Source: Blastococcus saxobsidens
GTDB taxonomy: Bacteria > Actinomycetota > Actinomycetes > Mycobacteriales > Geodermatophilaceae
Assembly (NCBI RefSeq): GCF_002938435.1
Contig: NZ_POQT01000001.1
Coordinates: forward strand, 124,001 to 188,000
Reading direction: 5' to 3'
DNA: 64,000 nucleotides
In this document: positions 21,009-30,608 of the stretch, in pieces
Layout: each line of letters begins with the position of its first letter
Position numbering within the stretch: position 1 is the stretch's first letter
Position numbers and translations under genes: made by a program
The notes under the pieces: model-generated
What the model was told of the DNA's origin: nothing
Seen by the model: only the letters and a program-made list of their open reading frames with translations
Database searches by the model: none

Positions 21009-23921
21009 GTGCGCTCCCTCCGTAGGCCCGCGCGAGCGGGCGGGCGCGCCACGCTCGCGGCGCTGCTCGCCGCCGTCGTCTCCTCGGCCGCCCTGGTCCT
21101 CGCGCCCCCGGCAGCGGCCGCCGACATCCGGACCGAGGACGCCCGCGTCCCCTCCGGTAGCGGCCGGGACGCGGCCGAGATCGACACCACCCTCTACCTG
21201 CCCGACAGCGACGAGCCGGCCCCGGCCGTGGTGCTGGCGCACGGCTTCGGGGGGAGCAAGCGGTCGGTCGCCGACGACGCCGTGGACCTGGCGGAGCGCG
21301 GCTACGTCGTCCTCACCTTCTCGGCTCGCGGGTTCGGCGAGAGCACCGGCCAGATCGGCCTCAACGATCCGCGCTTCGAGGTCGAGGACCTCTCCACGCT
21401 GCTCGACCTGCTGGCCGAGCGCGACGAGGTGCAGCTGGACGGGGACGGCGACCCGCGCGTCGGCGTGGCCGGCGGCTCCTACGGCGGAGCGCTGGCCCTC
21501 CTCGGCGCCGCCTACGACGACCGGGTCGACGCGATCGTCCCGCAGATCACCTGGAACTCCCTGACCACCGCGCTCTTCCCCTCGCACACCGGCGACGTCG
21601 ACGCCGACACCGTCGCCGCCACCCCGCAGACGCAGGGGGCCGGCGTCTACAAGCGGCTGTGGGCCGGCCTCTTCTTCGGCATCGGCTCCTCCGGCGGGCT
21701 GCTCGACGGCTTCGGCGGCGGCACCGGTGGCGACGGGGACGGGGACGAGGGCGGCCCGACCGTCGACGACGGCACCGCAGCGGCCCCCGGCGCCTCGCAG
21801 CGCCGGCCGGGCGCGGTCCCGGCCGAGCTGCTCGAGCGAGCCGCGCAGGACCCGCAGGCCGTGGAGCAGCTGCTCACCTGTGGTCGCTTCCGCGCCGAGA
21901 TCTGCGCGGCGTACCAGACCGCCGCGGAATCCGGGACGCTGACGCCCGAGGTGGCCGCGGTCCTCGATCGCAGCAGCCCGGCCGGCGTGCTCGACCGCAT
22001 CGAGGCGCCGACCCTGCTGATCCAGGGCACCCAGGACTCGCTCTTCGGGCTGGGGCAGGCCGACGCGAACGCGCGGGGGATCGCCGCGGACGGCACCCCG
22101 GTCAAGGTCGTGTGGTTCGGCGGCGGGCACGACGCGTCGTCGTCGGAGAGCCAGACCCAGGCCCTGCGCGAGCAGGTGGCCGGCTGGTTCGACTGGCACC
22201 TGCGCGAGCAGGGCGAGGACCCGGGGACCGGCTTCGAGTACCCCGCGCCCACCGGCCTGGGCAGCACCCTCGGGCGGGTCCAGGGCGGCAACCGGACCAT
22301 CGTCGCCGAGCAGTACCCCGGCCTCGGCGGCGACGAGCCCACCGCCCGCCGCGACGTGCGGGTCAGCGGGCCGCTGCAACCCGTCGTGACCCCCGCCGGT
22401 GGCACCCCGGCCTCGCTCACCACCGTGCCCGGCCTCGGCGCGCTCACCGCCGCCCTCGGCGGCATGACGCTGGAGATCCCCGGCCAGTACGCCGCCTTCG
22501 ACAGCACCCCGCTGGAGCAGCCGGTGGAGGTCGTCGGTGCCGCGACGGTCGACCTGCTCGTGGCCGCGCCCGAGGGCGAGGCGACGCTGTTCGCCAAGCT
22601 CTACGACGTCGGCCCCGACGGCAGCATGACCCTGCCCGGCGGCCTGGTCGCCCCGCTGGCCCTGACCGGCATCTCGGCCGACCCGACGAGCCCGACGCAG
22701 GTGAGCGTCACGCTGCCCGGGATCGTGCACCGGTTCGAGACCGGCCACACGATGCGGGTGGTCGTCTCCTCCACCGACCAGGCGTTCGCCCTGCCGGCCG
22801 AGGCCGGCGTCTACTCCGTCGCGCTCGCCGACGGCGACGCCGCGGTGCTCGCGGTGCCCCAGGTCGGTGGGGAGGCCGAGAACGCCGCCGGCTCCTCGCG
22901 CTGGTGGGTCCTGCTCGGCGTCCTCGCCGCGCTGGGGCTCCTGGGCTGGCTGGCCGCTCGCTGGTGGGGCGCTCGCCGGCGCCGCCAGGTGTCGCACGTC
23001 CAGCCCGACGGCGAGGACGTCCCGCTGCGCTTCGAGGGCGTGACCAAGGCCTACAAGGACGGCTTCGTCGCGGTGAAGGACCTGTCGTTCGAGGTGCGCC
23101 GGGGTCAGGTGCTCGGGCTGCTCGGCCCCAACGGCGCGGGCAAGACGACGTCGCTGCGCATGCTCATGGGTTTGATCAAGCCGACCGAGGGGCGGATCAG
23201 CATCTTCGGTCACGCCGCCGGCCCGGGGGCTCCGGTCCTGTCGCGGCTGGGCTCCTTCGTCGAGGGCACCGGGCTGCAGCCGCACCTGTCCGGCCGGGAC
23301 AACCTGACGCTGTACTGGGCCGCCACGGGCCGTCCGCCTGAGGACGCGCACATGGAGGAGGCGATCGCGGTGGCCGGGCTCGGCGCGGCGATCGACCGGC
23401 CGGTCCGCCGCTACAGCCAGGGCATGCGCCAGCGGGTGGCCATCGCCCAGGCGATGCTGGGCCTGCCGGACCTGCTGGTGCTCGACGAGCCGACCAACGG
23501 GTTGGACCCGCCGCAGATCCACGCCATGCGCGAGGTGCTGCGCGACTACGCCGCCACCGGCCGGACGGTCATCGTCTCCAGCCACCTGCTCAGCGAGATC
23601 GAGCAGACCTGCAGCCACGTCGTCGTCATGGCCAGGGGGCAGAAGATCGTGCAGGGCACGGTGGATGAGATCGTCGGCACCGGCGGGTCGGTGCTGGTCG
23701 GTCTCACCGACGACGCCGACACCGACCGCGCCATCGCCGTCCTCGGGGCCGTGCCGGGGGTGACCGCCGCCCGCACCGACGAGGGGCTGGTGGCGGAGCT
23801 GGACGGCGCCCGCCGGTCCGACGCGCTCCAGGCGCTGGTGTCCTCGGGCGTCGCCGTCGACCAGTTCACGCCACGACGACGGCTCGAGGACGCTTTCCTC
23901 GCGCTGGTGGGGGAGTCATGA
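21009..23921 (+). CDS. Secreted alpha/beta hydrolase fused to ABC transporter ATPase
   Basis: A 970-residue two-part protein. After a signal sequence (about 1-37) comes an X-Pro dipeptidyl-peptidase/CocE-like (S15) hydrolase with nucleophile Ser157 in GGSYGG, Asp343 (GTQDSLF) and His374 (GGGHDAS), then a beta-sandwich. A membrane helix (about 630-652) and basic stop-transfer RRRR lead into a complete ABC ATPase: Walker A GPNGAGKT (706-713), signature SQGMR (803), Walker B VLDEP (Asp826). The topology puts the hydrolase outside and the ATPase inside. The stop overlaps the permease ATG, so both form one ABC system. No stop or frameshift separates the halves. The substrate is unknown; a link between substrate cleavage outside and transport is inference. 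Confidence 0.9.
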   Translation: MRSLRRPARAGGRATLAALLAAVVSSAALVLAPPAAAADIRTEDARVPSGSGRDAAEIDTTLYLPDSDEPAPAVVLAHGFGGSKRSVADDAVDLAERGYVVLTFSARGFGESTGQIGLNDPRFEVEDLSTLLDLLAERDEVQLDGDGDPRVGVAGGSYGGALALLGAAYDDRVDAIVPQITWNSLTTALFPSHTGDVDADTVAATPQTQGAGVYKRLWAGLFFGIGSSGGLLDGFGGGTGGDGDGDEGGPTVDDGTAAAPGASQRRPGAVPAELLERAAQDPQAVEQLLTCGRFRAEICAAYQTAAESGTLTPEVAAVLDRSSPAGVLDRIEAPTLLIQGTQDSLFGLGQADANARGIAADGTPVKVVWFGGGHDASSSESQTQALREQVAGWFDWHLREQGEDPGTGFEYPAPTGLGSTLGRVQGGNRTIVAEQYPGLGGDEPTARRDVRVSGPLQPVVTPAGGTPASLTTVPGLGALTAALGGMTLEIPGQYAAFDSTPLEQPVEVVGAATVDLLVAAPEGEATLFAKLYDVGPDGSMTLPGGLVAPLALTGISADPTSPTQVSVTLPGIVHRFETGHTMRVVVSSTDQAFALPAEAGVYSVALADGDAAVLAVPQVGGEAENAAGSSRWWVLLGVLAALGLLGWLAARWWGARRRRQVSHVQPDGEDVPLRFEGVTKAYKDGFVAVKDLSFEVRRGQVLGLLGPNGAGKTTSLRMLMGLIKPTEGRISIFGHAAGPGAPVLSRLGSFVEGTGLQPHLSGRDNLTLYWAATGRPPEDAHMEEAIAVAGLGAAIDRPVRRYSQGMRQRVAIAQAMLGLPDLLVLDEPTNGLDPPQIHAMREVLRDYAATGRTVIVSSHLLSEIEQTCSHVVVMARGQKIVQGTVDEIVGTGGSVLVGLTDDADTDRAIAVLGAVPGVTAARTDEGLVAELDGARRSDALQALVSSGVAVDQFTPRRRLEDAFLALVGES

Positions 23922-24871
23922 CCGCGACTCGCGAGAACGACGGCCGAGAGAGCATCGCAGGGAGCGCCAGCGACCGAGGAGCGGATCGAGGCCGGAGTCG
24001 AGCCATGACACAGCACGTGCAACCGACCGGTGCGGTCGCCGGTTACCGGCCCGAGCGCACCCTGCGGCTCTCGGTCGAGCTGCGCCGCCAGTTCAAGCGG
24101 CGCCGCACCCTCGGCGTGTACGCGCTCATGGTGGCCCTGCCGCTGGTGCTGATCGGGGCGCTGCAGCTGGGCGCCTCGGAGGAGGCGCAGGAGAACAGCC
24201 GGATCAACCTGGTCGACGTCGCCACCTCCAGCGGGCTGAACTTCACCCTGTTCGTGCTCTTCGCGACCACCGGCTTCTTCCTGGTCGTGGTCTACGCGCT
24301 CTTCTTCGGCGACACCGTCGCCGTCGAGGCGCAGTGGGGCTCGCTGCGGTACGCGCTGGCCACGCCGGTGCCCCGGATGCGGCTGCTCCGCCAGAAGTGG
24401 CTGGCCGCGCTGGTGCAGTCGGTCGCCGCGCTGCTCACGCTGGCGACGGTCGCGGTGGTCGCCGGCGGCATCGCGTTCGGCTTCGACGACATCCGGACGC
24501 CCATCGGGATCACCCTCGACCAGGGCGACGGCATGCTGCGGCTGGCCGGGATGCTCGGGTACCTGGCCGTCCACCTGCTCGTGGTGGGGGCGCTGGCGTT
24601 CTGGTTCTCCACGATCACCGACGCGCCGCTGGCCGCCGTCGGCGGTTCGGTCTTCACCATGGTCGTCTTCGCGATCCTGGACCAGGTGGAGCAGCTCGGG
24701 TCGATCCGCGACTGGTTCCCGACCGCGGAGGAGTTCGCCTGGACCGACCTGCTGCAGACGCCGATCGACTCCGGCGACCTGTACCGCGGGGTCATCCAGT
24801 CGCTGGTCTACATCGCCATCTTCACCGCGCTGGGCTTCCGCCACTTCGCCCGCCGCGACGTCACGAGCTAG
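23918..24871 (+). CDS. ABC transporter permease (ABC-2 type)
   Basis: A 317-residue ABC-2 type permease with about six helices (for example VYALMVALPLVLIGALQL and LFATTGFFLVVVYALFF). ATGA overlap with the fused hydrolase-ATPase couples their translation. The N-terminal 29 residues (rich in Asp, Arg, Ser, Gly) are low-complexity and look like a later addition; the ATG at 24005 could also serve as start and would remove them. It supplies the membrane channel for the upstream ATPase; the missing homodimer partner is assumed to be itself. Confidence 0.88.
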   Translation: MTATRENDGRESIAGSASDRGADRGRSRAMTQHVQPTGAVAGYRPERTLRLSVELRRQFKRRRTLGVYALMVALPLVLIGALQLGASEEAQENSRINLVDVATSSGLNFTLFVLFATTGFFLVVVYALFFGDTVAVEAQWGSLRYALATPVPRMRLLRQKWLAALVQSVAALLTLATVAVVAGGIAFGFDDIRTPIGITLDQGDGMLRLAGMLGYLAVHLLVVGALAFWFSTITDAPLAAVGGSVFTMVVFAILDQVEQLGSIRDWFPTAEEFAWTDLLQTPIDSGDLYRGVIQSLVYIAIFTALGFRHFARRDVTS

Positions 24872-24885
24872 TAGAAGGACCCCGT

Positions 24886-25707
24886 CTACAGAGACGCCTT
24901 GATGGCCTGGGTCCAGCCTTCGCCCATCGCGGCGTCGGTGACGGTCACGTTGGGAACGGCGTCCATGAGGCCGGTCATGCCGTCGACGGCGGCACCGTTG
25001 GCGGTGATCCACAGCCGGCCGACGGCGGGCGCCATGTCCAGGTCGCTGACGCTGTCGCCGATGGCGATCGCGTCGTCGGGGGAGAGGCCTCTGCGCTCCA
25101 GGTCCCAGGCGATCGCGGCGCCCTTGGAGATGCCGCGCGGCATCAGGTGGTAGACCCGCGGGGGGAGCGGGTCGTCGTCCAGCCCGAACCGGGGCGACCC
25201 CGGGATGGCGCCGTTGTCCTTGATGGTCAGCCAGCCCACTCCCTGCTCGGCCAGCCAGGCGTCGACCGACAGCGGGTCGACCCGCCCGCGCAGCAGCGCG
25301 TCGGTGTCGTGGGTGGCGTGCCACGGGGCGTGCCACTCCAGCCGGCCGGCGTGCGCGGCGATCAGCTCCTCGACGACGCCGAGCTCGGCCATCACCGCCA
25401 TCGGCGTCCGGTCGCCGTACCGCTCGGGCAGCTCGCCGCGCAGCCGGTGCGGCGTGATGCCGGCGCCCCAGCCGATCGTGGCGCCCAGCTCGGCGATCGC
25501 GCCGTCGGCGGCGAAGATGCGCGCGGCCTCGATGACCTGCTCGTACGTGCGCCCGCTGACCAGTACCAACGCCACCCCGGCCCGGTGCAGATCCAGCAGC
25601 GCGCCGGCCGGGCCGTCGGTCAGCTCGCGACCCGCCGTGTGCCAGAAGGAGCCCCGTGGGCCGACCATCGTGCCGTCGAGGTCGGTGTAGACGACGCGCG
25701 CTGCCAC
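24886..25707 (-). CDS. HAD-superfamily phosphatase (Cof-like)
   Basis: A 273-residue haloacid dehalogenase-type hydrolase. Motif I is YTDLDGT with nucleophile Asp9 and acid Asp11; motif II LVSGRT; motif III Lys in GISKGAAIAWDLE; motif IV GDSVSDLDMA. The large cap between motifs II and III places it with Cof/sugar-phosphate phosphatases. Substrate unknown. GTG at 25707 has AGGA about 9 nt upstream; an ATG at 25716 is also in frame. It is convergent with the permease and divergent from the riboswitch-controlled thrC-like gene. Confidence 0.87.
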   Translation of the reverse strand: MAARVVYTDLDGTMVGPRGSFWHTAGRELTDGPAGALLDLHRAGVALVLVSGRTYEQVIEAARIFAADGAIAELGATIGWGAGITPHRLRGELPERYGDRTPMAVMAELGVVEELIAAHAGRLEWHAPWHATHDTDALLRGRVDPLSVDAWLAEQGVGWLTIKDNGAIPGSPRFGLDDDPLPPRVYHLMPRGISKGAAIAWDLERRGLSPDDAIAIGDSVSDLDMAPAVGRLWITANGAAVDGMTGLMDAVPNVTVTDAAMGEGWTQAIKASL

Positions 25708-25750
25708 GTGCCACATCCTGGCCGTCGTCAGCCCGGCGCGCGGCACTGGG

Positions 25751-25756
25751 TACGAT
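25751..25756 (+). promoter_or_regulatory. -10 element for the riboswitch transcript
   Basis: TACGAT lies so that transcription would start near 25763, just before the P1 stem of the riboswitch. No good -35 box is visible. Confidence 0.5.
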
Positions 25757-25765
25757 TCGTGGCGT

Positions 25766-25891
25766 TCACTCATCCAGAGGGGCAGAGGGACACGGCCCGA
25801 TGAAGCCCCGGCAACCGCCGACTGCGCTCGCGCAGCGGGAGGTGCCAATTCCGTCCCGCGCGGCTCGACGGCCCGACGCGGGGAAGATGAG
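25766..25891 (+). promoter_or_regulatory. SAM riboswitch (SAM-I clan) overlapping the ribosome-binding site
   Basis: The S-box core is clear: CCAGAGGGGCAGAGGGA, then GGCCCGATGAAGCCCCGGCA, then GGTGCCAATTCC. P3 is a CTGCG/CGCAG hairpin (25822-25835), P4 is CCCGCG (25855-25860) with CGCGGG (25877-25882). P1 pairs CTCATC (25769-25774) with GATGAG (25886-25891). The 3' strand of P1 overlaps the AGGAGG ribosome-binding site (25890-25895) of the next gene, so SAM binding would hide it: translational OFF control. No terminator hairpin is present. SAM-IV is a possible alternative class. Confidence 0.9.
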
Positions 25892-25905
25892 GAGGTAGTC
25901 GTCGT

Positions 25906-27207
25906 ATGACTCTCACCGCTCCCGGTTCCGCCCAGGCCGACTCGTCCGCCGGTGGTCCCGTTCCTCCGTGTCCGGCCCGCGGCCTCGTCTGCCGCAACTG
26001 CGGGGCCACGTTCGGTCTCGTCGCCGAGCACGCCTGCGCCGAGTGCTTCGGCCCGCTGGAGGTCGACTACGACCCCGAGCTGATGAAGGCCGTCACCCGC
26101 GAGCAGATCGAAGCCGGGCCGCAGAACATCTGGCGCTACGCCGCCCTCCTCCCGGTCGGGCAGGACCCGGCCGGCCGGGTGTCGCTCGACCCGGGCATGA
26201 CGCCCCTGGTCCGCGCCGACCGGCTCGCCGAGGAGCTCGGGCTCACCGGTGGGCTGTGGGTCAAGGACGACTCGGCCAACCCCACGCACTCGTTCAAGGA
26301 CCGCGTGGTCAGCCTGGCCGCCACCGCGGCCAAGAAGCTCGGCTACACCAAGATCGCCGCCGCCTCCACGGGCAACCTGGCGAACTCGGTGGCCGCGCAC
26401 GCCGCCCGCATGGGCCTGCCGTCGTTCGTGTTCGTCCCGTCGGACCTGGAGCCCGGCAAGATCGTGCAGTCGGCGGTCTACGGGCAGACGCTGGTCGCCG
26501 TCGACGGCTCCTACGACGACGTCAACCGGCTGACCAGCGAGCTCGCGGAGACCGACGAGTTCGAGGACACCGCCTTCGTCAACCAGAACGTGCGCCCCTA
26601 CTACGCCGAGGGCTCCAAGACGATGGGCTACGAGATCGCCGAGCAGCTCGGCTGGCGCATCCCGGCCCAGGTCGTCATCCCGATGGCGTCGGGCTCCCTG
26701 CTGACCAAGGTGGACAAGGCATTCCGCGAGCTGACCGCCGCCGGGATCGTCGAGGCGACCGAGTGGACGATCTTCGGCGCCCAGTCGGCCGGCTGCGACC
26801 CGATCGCCACGGCGTTCGACAACGGCTGGGACGTCGTCAAGCCGGTCAAGCCGTTCGGCATCGCCAAGTCGCTGAGCATCGGCAACCCCGCCGACGGCCC
26901 GTACGCCCTGGACGCGATCCGGCGCACCGGTGGCGCGGTGGGCCGGGTCGGTGACGAGGAGATCGTCCAGGGCATCCGCGACCTGGCCCGCACCACCGGC
27001 GTCTTCGCCGAGACCGCCGGTGGCGTCACCGTCGCCGTCCTGCGGCAGCTGGTGGGCGACGGCCGGCTGGACCCGGCGAAGGAGACCGTCGTCCTCAACA
27101 CCGGTGAGGGCCTGAAGACGCTCGACCCGCTGCTGCCCGTCGTCGGGCCCACGCACCGGGTCGACCCGTCGCTCAAGTCGGTCCGGGCGGCGGGCCTGAT
27201 CGGCTGA
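25906..27207 (+). CDS. thrC: Threonine synthase family PLP enzyme under SAM control
   Basis: A 433-residue fold-type II PLP enzyme. It has an N-terminal zinc ribbon (CRNCG, 18 residues later CAECF), PLP lysine Lys131 in HSFKDR, the phosphate-binding loop ASTGNLANS, and TGEGLKT near the end. Threonine synthase converts O-phosphohomoserine to threonine. The gene stands alone, without hom or thrB, and is behind a SAM riboswitch that would shut it off when SAM is plentiful, which suits methionine synthesis better than threonine synthesis. A role as an O-phosphohomoserine-dependent homocysteine-forming paralogue is therefore possible (see findings). AGGAGG precedes the ATG by 10 nt. Confidence 0.88.
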   Translation: MTLTAPGSAQADSSAGGPVPPCPARGLVCRNCGATFGLVAEHACAECFGPLEVDYDPELMKAVTREQIEAGPQNIWRYAALLPVGQDPAGRVSLDPGMTPLVRADRLAEELGLTGGLWVKDDSANPTHSFKDRVVSLAATAAKKLGYTKIAAASTGNLANSVAAHAARMGLPSFVFVPSDLEPGKIVQSAVYGQTLVAVDGSYDDVNRLTSELAETDEFEDTAFVNQNVRPYYAEGSKTMGYEIAEQLGWRIPAQVVIPMASGSLLTKVDKAFRELTAAGIVEATEWTIFGAQSAGCDPIATAFDNGWDVVKPVKPFGIAKSLSIGNPADGPYALDAIRRTGGAVGRVGDEEIVQGIRDLARTTGVFAETAGGVTVAVLRQLVGDGRLDPAKETVVLNTGEGLKTLDPLLPVVGPTHRVDPSLKSVRAAGLIG

Positions 27208-27403
27208 CACCCGGACCCACCGGACGCCGACGCGTAGCCCGATCCGGGTATCGATCCGGCGAAGTTGTCGCTCCACCAGGTCTTTTCTGTTGTACCTTCT
27301 CGCGCGGTTCCAGTTCCATGTTCGTGTCCGAACGGGCGGAAGAGCTAGACCCGGTTCCCCGATCCAGAGGGACCGTCCGTACGCACGAAACGTGGGAGCA
27401 CAC

Positions 27404-27604
27404 GTGGCACAGGGCACCGTGAAGTGGTTCAACGCCGAGAAGGGCTTCGGCTTCATCGCCGTCGACGGCGGCCAGGACGTCTTCGTCCACTACTCGGCCA
27501 TCCAGATGGACGGGTACAAGAGCCTGGAAGAGGGCCAGCGGGTCACCTTCGAGGTCGTCCAGGGCGCCAAGGGCCCTCAGGCCGACGGCGTCACCGCGGC
27601 CTGA
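27404..27604 (+). CDS. Cold-shock protein, CspA family
   Basis: A 66-residue single OB-fold RNA chaperone with RNP1 KGFGFI and RNP2 VFVHY. GTG at 27404 with GGGAG upstream gives the standard N-terminus ([16 protein letters not shown]). A -10-like TACCTT at 27293-27298 would produce a leader of about 100 nt, in keeping with cold-shock mRNAs whose long 5' UTRs switch structure with temperature. It is followed by a strong terminator, so it is a single-gene unit between the thrC-like gene and groEL. Confidence 0.93.
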   Translation: MAQGTVKWFNAEKGFGFIAVDGGQDVFVHYSAIQMDGYKSLEEGQRVTFEVVQGAKGPQADGVTAA

Positions 27605-27618
27605 CCCCGGCACGTCCC

Positions 27619-27650
27619 GAGGCCCGGTCCCCGTTCGGGGGCCGGGCCTC
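27619..27650 (+). terminator. Intrinsic terminator-like hairpin after the cold-shock gene
   Basis: A 14-bp GC-rich stem with one G-U pair and a GTTC loop begins 15 nt after the stop codon. Confidence 0.8.
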
Positions 27651-27707
27651 GGCGCATGTCGCGGGGTCCGCATGTCACCCCGGAGCGTCGCTTCCGGAAC
27701 CCCGTTC

Positions 27708-27733
27708 TTGCACTCGCAGGGGTCGAGTGCCAA
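27708..27733 (+). promoter_or_regulatory. CIRCE element 1 (HrcA operator)
   Basis: GCACTC, 9 nt, GAGTGC with partly matching flanks (TT/AA) is the CIRCE core. It lies 155 bp before the groEL ATG. Confidence 0.88.
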
Positions 27734-27741
27734 ACTCGTTT

Positions 27742-27768
27742 CTGGCACTCGGGGCTCCCGAGTGCCAA
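27742..27768 (+). promoter_or_regulatory. CIRCE element 2 (HrcA operator)
   Basis: TGGCACTC, 9 nt, GAGTGCCA: 8-bp perfect arms. Centre-to-centre distance from element 1 is about 35 bp. HrcA binding here would repress groEL until heat shock. Confidence 0.9.
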
Positions 27769-27785
27769 TCAGGTCGGAACGGTGA

Positions 27786-29522
<1,737 letters not shown>

Positions 29523-29562
29523 GTCCGGCTCCCTGCACCATGTGACACCAGCACTGCCCGGC

Positions 29563-29594
29563 AGGGGCGGTCCGCTCTCCAGCGGACCGTCCCT
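29563..29594 (+). terminator. Intrinsic terminator-like hairpin after groEL
   Basis: 14-bp arms (one G-U pair) with a CTCC loop, 40 nt after the groEL stop. Confidence 0.8.
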
Positions 29595-29637
29595 GTCGGC
29601 GTTCCTGGGGTGGCCGGCTCCGCGGGATCCCGCAGAG

Positions 29638-29703
29638 CCCTACTTCGGGGAACCAGGGCTCTGGGACGTCGTCCAAACCCCTACTTCCCCGAAGTCGGGG
29701 TTC
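29638..29703. repeat. Mixed direct and inverted repeat between groEL and the DUF72 gene
   Basis: CCCTACTTC occurs at 29638 and 29678. CTTCGGGG (29643-29650) is complementary to CCCCGAAG (29687-29694), and the second half is itself palindromic (ACTTCCCCGAAGT with mirrored flanks). No coding sense is visible; it looks like an intergenic palindromic repeat. Confidence 0.7.
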
Positions 29704-29780
29704 CGCGGGTCCTTGAACCGGGCGGGTGAGTGGGCCCCGGGATGCGCGTCAGCCATGACAGCGCAGGGTAGGCGGCTGCC

Positions 29781-30563
29781 GTGGCGGTGATCATCGGGAC
29801 CTCGGGCTGGCAGTACCGCGACTGGCGGGGCGCCTTCTACCCGCAGGAGCTCGCCCAGCGCCTGTGGCTGGAGCACTACGTCCAGCACTTCGCCACGGTG
29901 GAGAGCAACAACGCCTTCTACCGGCTGCCCGAGCGCGAGACTTTCGTGAAGTGGAAGGACCGCACCCCCGACGACTTCCGGTGGTCGGTCAAGGCCAGCC
30001 GCTTCCTCACCCACATCAAGCGGCTGCGCGAACCGGAGGAGCCGGTCGGCCGGCTGATGGAGCGCGCGGCGGGGTTGGGCACCAAGCTGGACACGATCCT
30101 GCTGCAGCTCCCGCCCACGCTGAAGGCCGACGCCGAGCTGCTGCGTGACTGCCTGGCGCAGTTCCCGGCCGGGGCGCGGGTGGCGGTGGAGCCGCGGCAC
30201 GAGTCGTGGTGGACCGACGACGTCCGGGCGCTGCTGGAGCGCTACGGGGCAGCGCTGTGCTGGGCCGACCGCGACGAGCAGCCGGTCGCCCCGCTCTGGC
30301 GCACGACCGACTGGGGCTACCTGCGCTTCCACCACGGCTTCGAGGGGTGGGGCTACCGCCCCGGCACCCTGCAGCTGTGGGCCGATCGCATCGCCGCGAC
30401 GTACGGCGAGGAGGACGTGCTCGTCTACTTCAACAACGATCCGGGCTGCAACGCGGTCATCGACGCCGTGGTGTTCGCCGACGCCGTCCGCCGGGCGGGC
30501 CTCACGCCGACCCGTGTGCCCACCGCCGACCAGGCGACCGGGGTGGCCTGGTCGGCGCCCTGA
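29781..30563 (+). CDS. DUF72 TIM-barrel protein
   Basis: A 260-residue DUF72 (YecE-like) protein, recognised from IGTSGWQYRDWRGAFYP, VESNNAFYRLP, FRWSVKASRFLTHIKRL and VLVYFNNDPGCNA. The family folds as a TIM barrel resembling nucleases or sugar enzymes, but its function is unknown. GTG at 29781 lies 6 nt after TAGGCG, so it may be leaderless. Confidence 0.92.
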   Translation: MAVIIGTSGWQYRDWRGAFYPQELAQRLWLEHYVQHFATVESNNAFYRLPERETFVKWKDRTPDDFRWSVKASRFLTHIKRLREPEEPVGRLMERAAGLGTKLDTILLQLPPTLKADAELLRDCLAQFPAGARVAVEPRHESWWTDDVRALLERYGAALCWADRDEQPVAPLWRTTDWGYLRFHHGFEGWGYRPGTLQLWADRIAATYGEEDVLVYFNNDPGCNAVIDAVVFADAVRRAGLTPTRVPTADQATGVAWSAP

Positions 30564-30569
30564 TCCGAT

Positions 30570-30602
30570 CGACGGCCGGGCCCGTCCGGGACCCGACCGT
30601 CG
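30570..30602. terminator. Hairpin between convergent DUF72 and 11-mer repeat genes
   Basis: Arms CGACGGCCGGG and CCCGACCGTCG pair at 10 of 11 positions around an 11-nt loop, in a 45-bp convergent gap. Confidence 0.5.
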
Positions 30603-30608
30603 AGGGGG

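Noticed and set aside
20763-23618. A 951-codon open frame antisense to the hydrolase-ABC fusion
   Set aside because: Composition is Gly/Arg/Val/Gln-rich without any domain; it mirrors codon positions of the real gene.
24886-27456. 856-codon frame extending the HAD phosphatase upstream
   Set aside because: The extension runs antisense through the thrC-like gene and riboswitch; the HAD fold begins at 25707.
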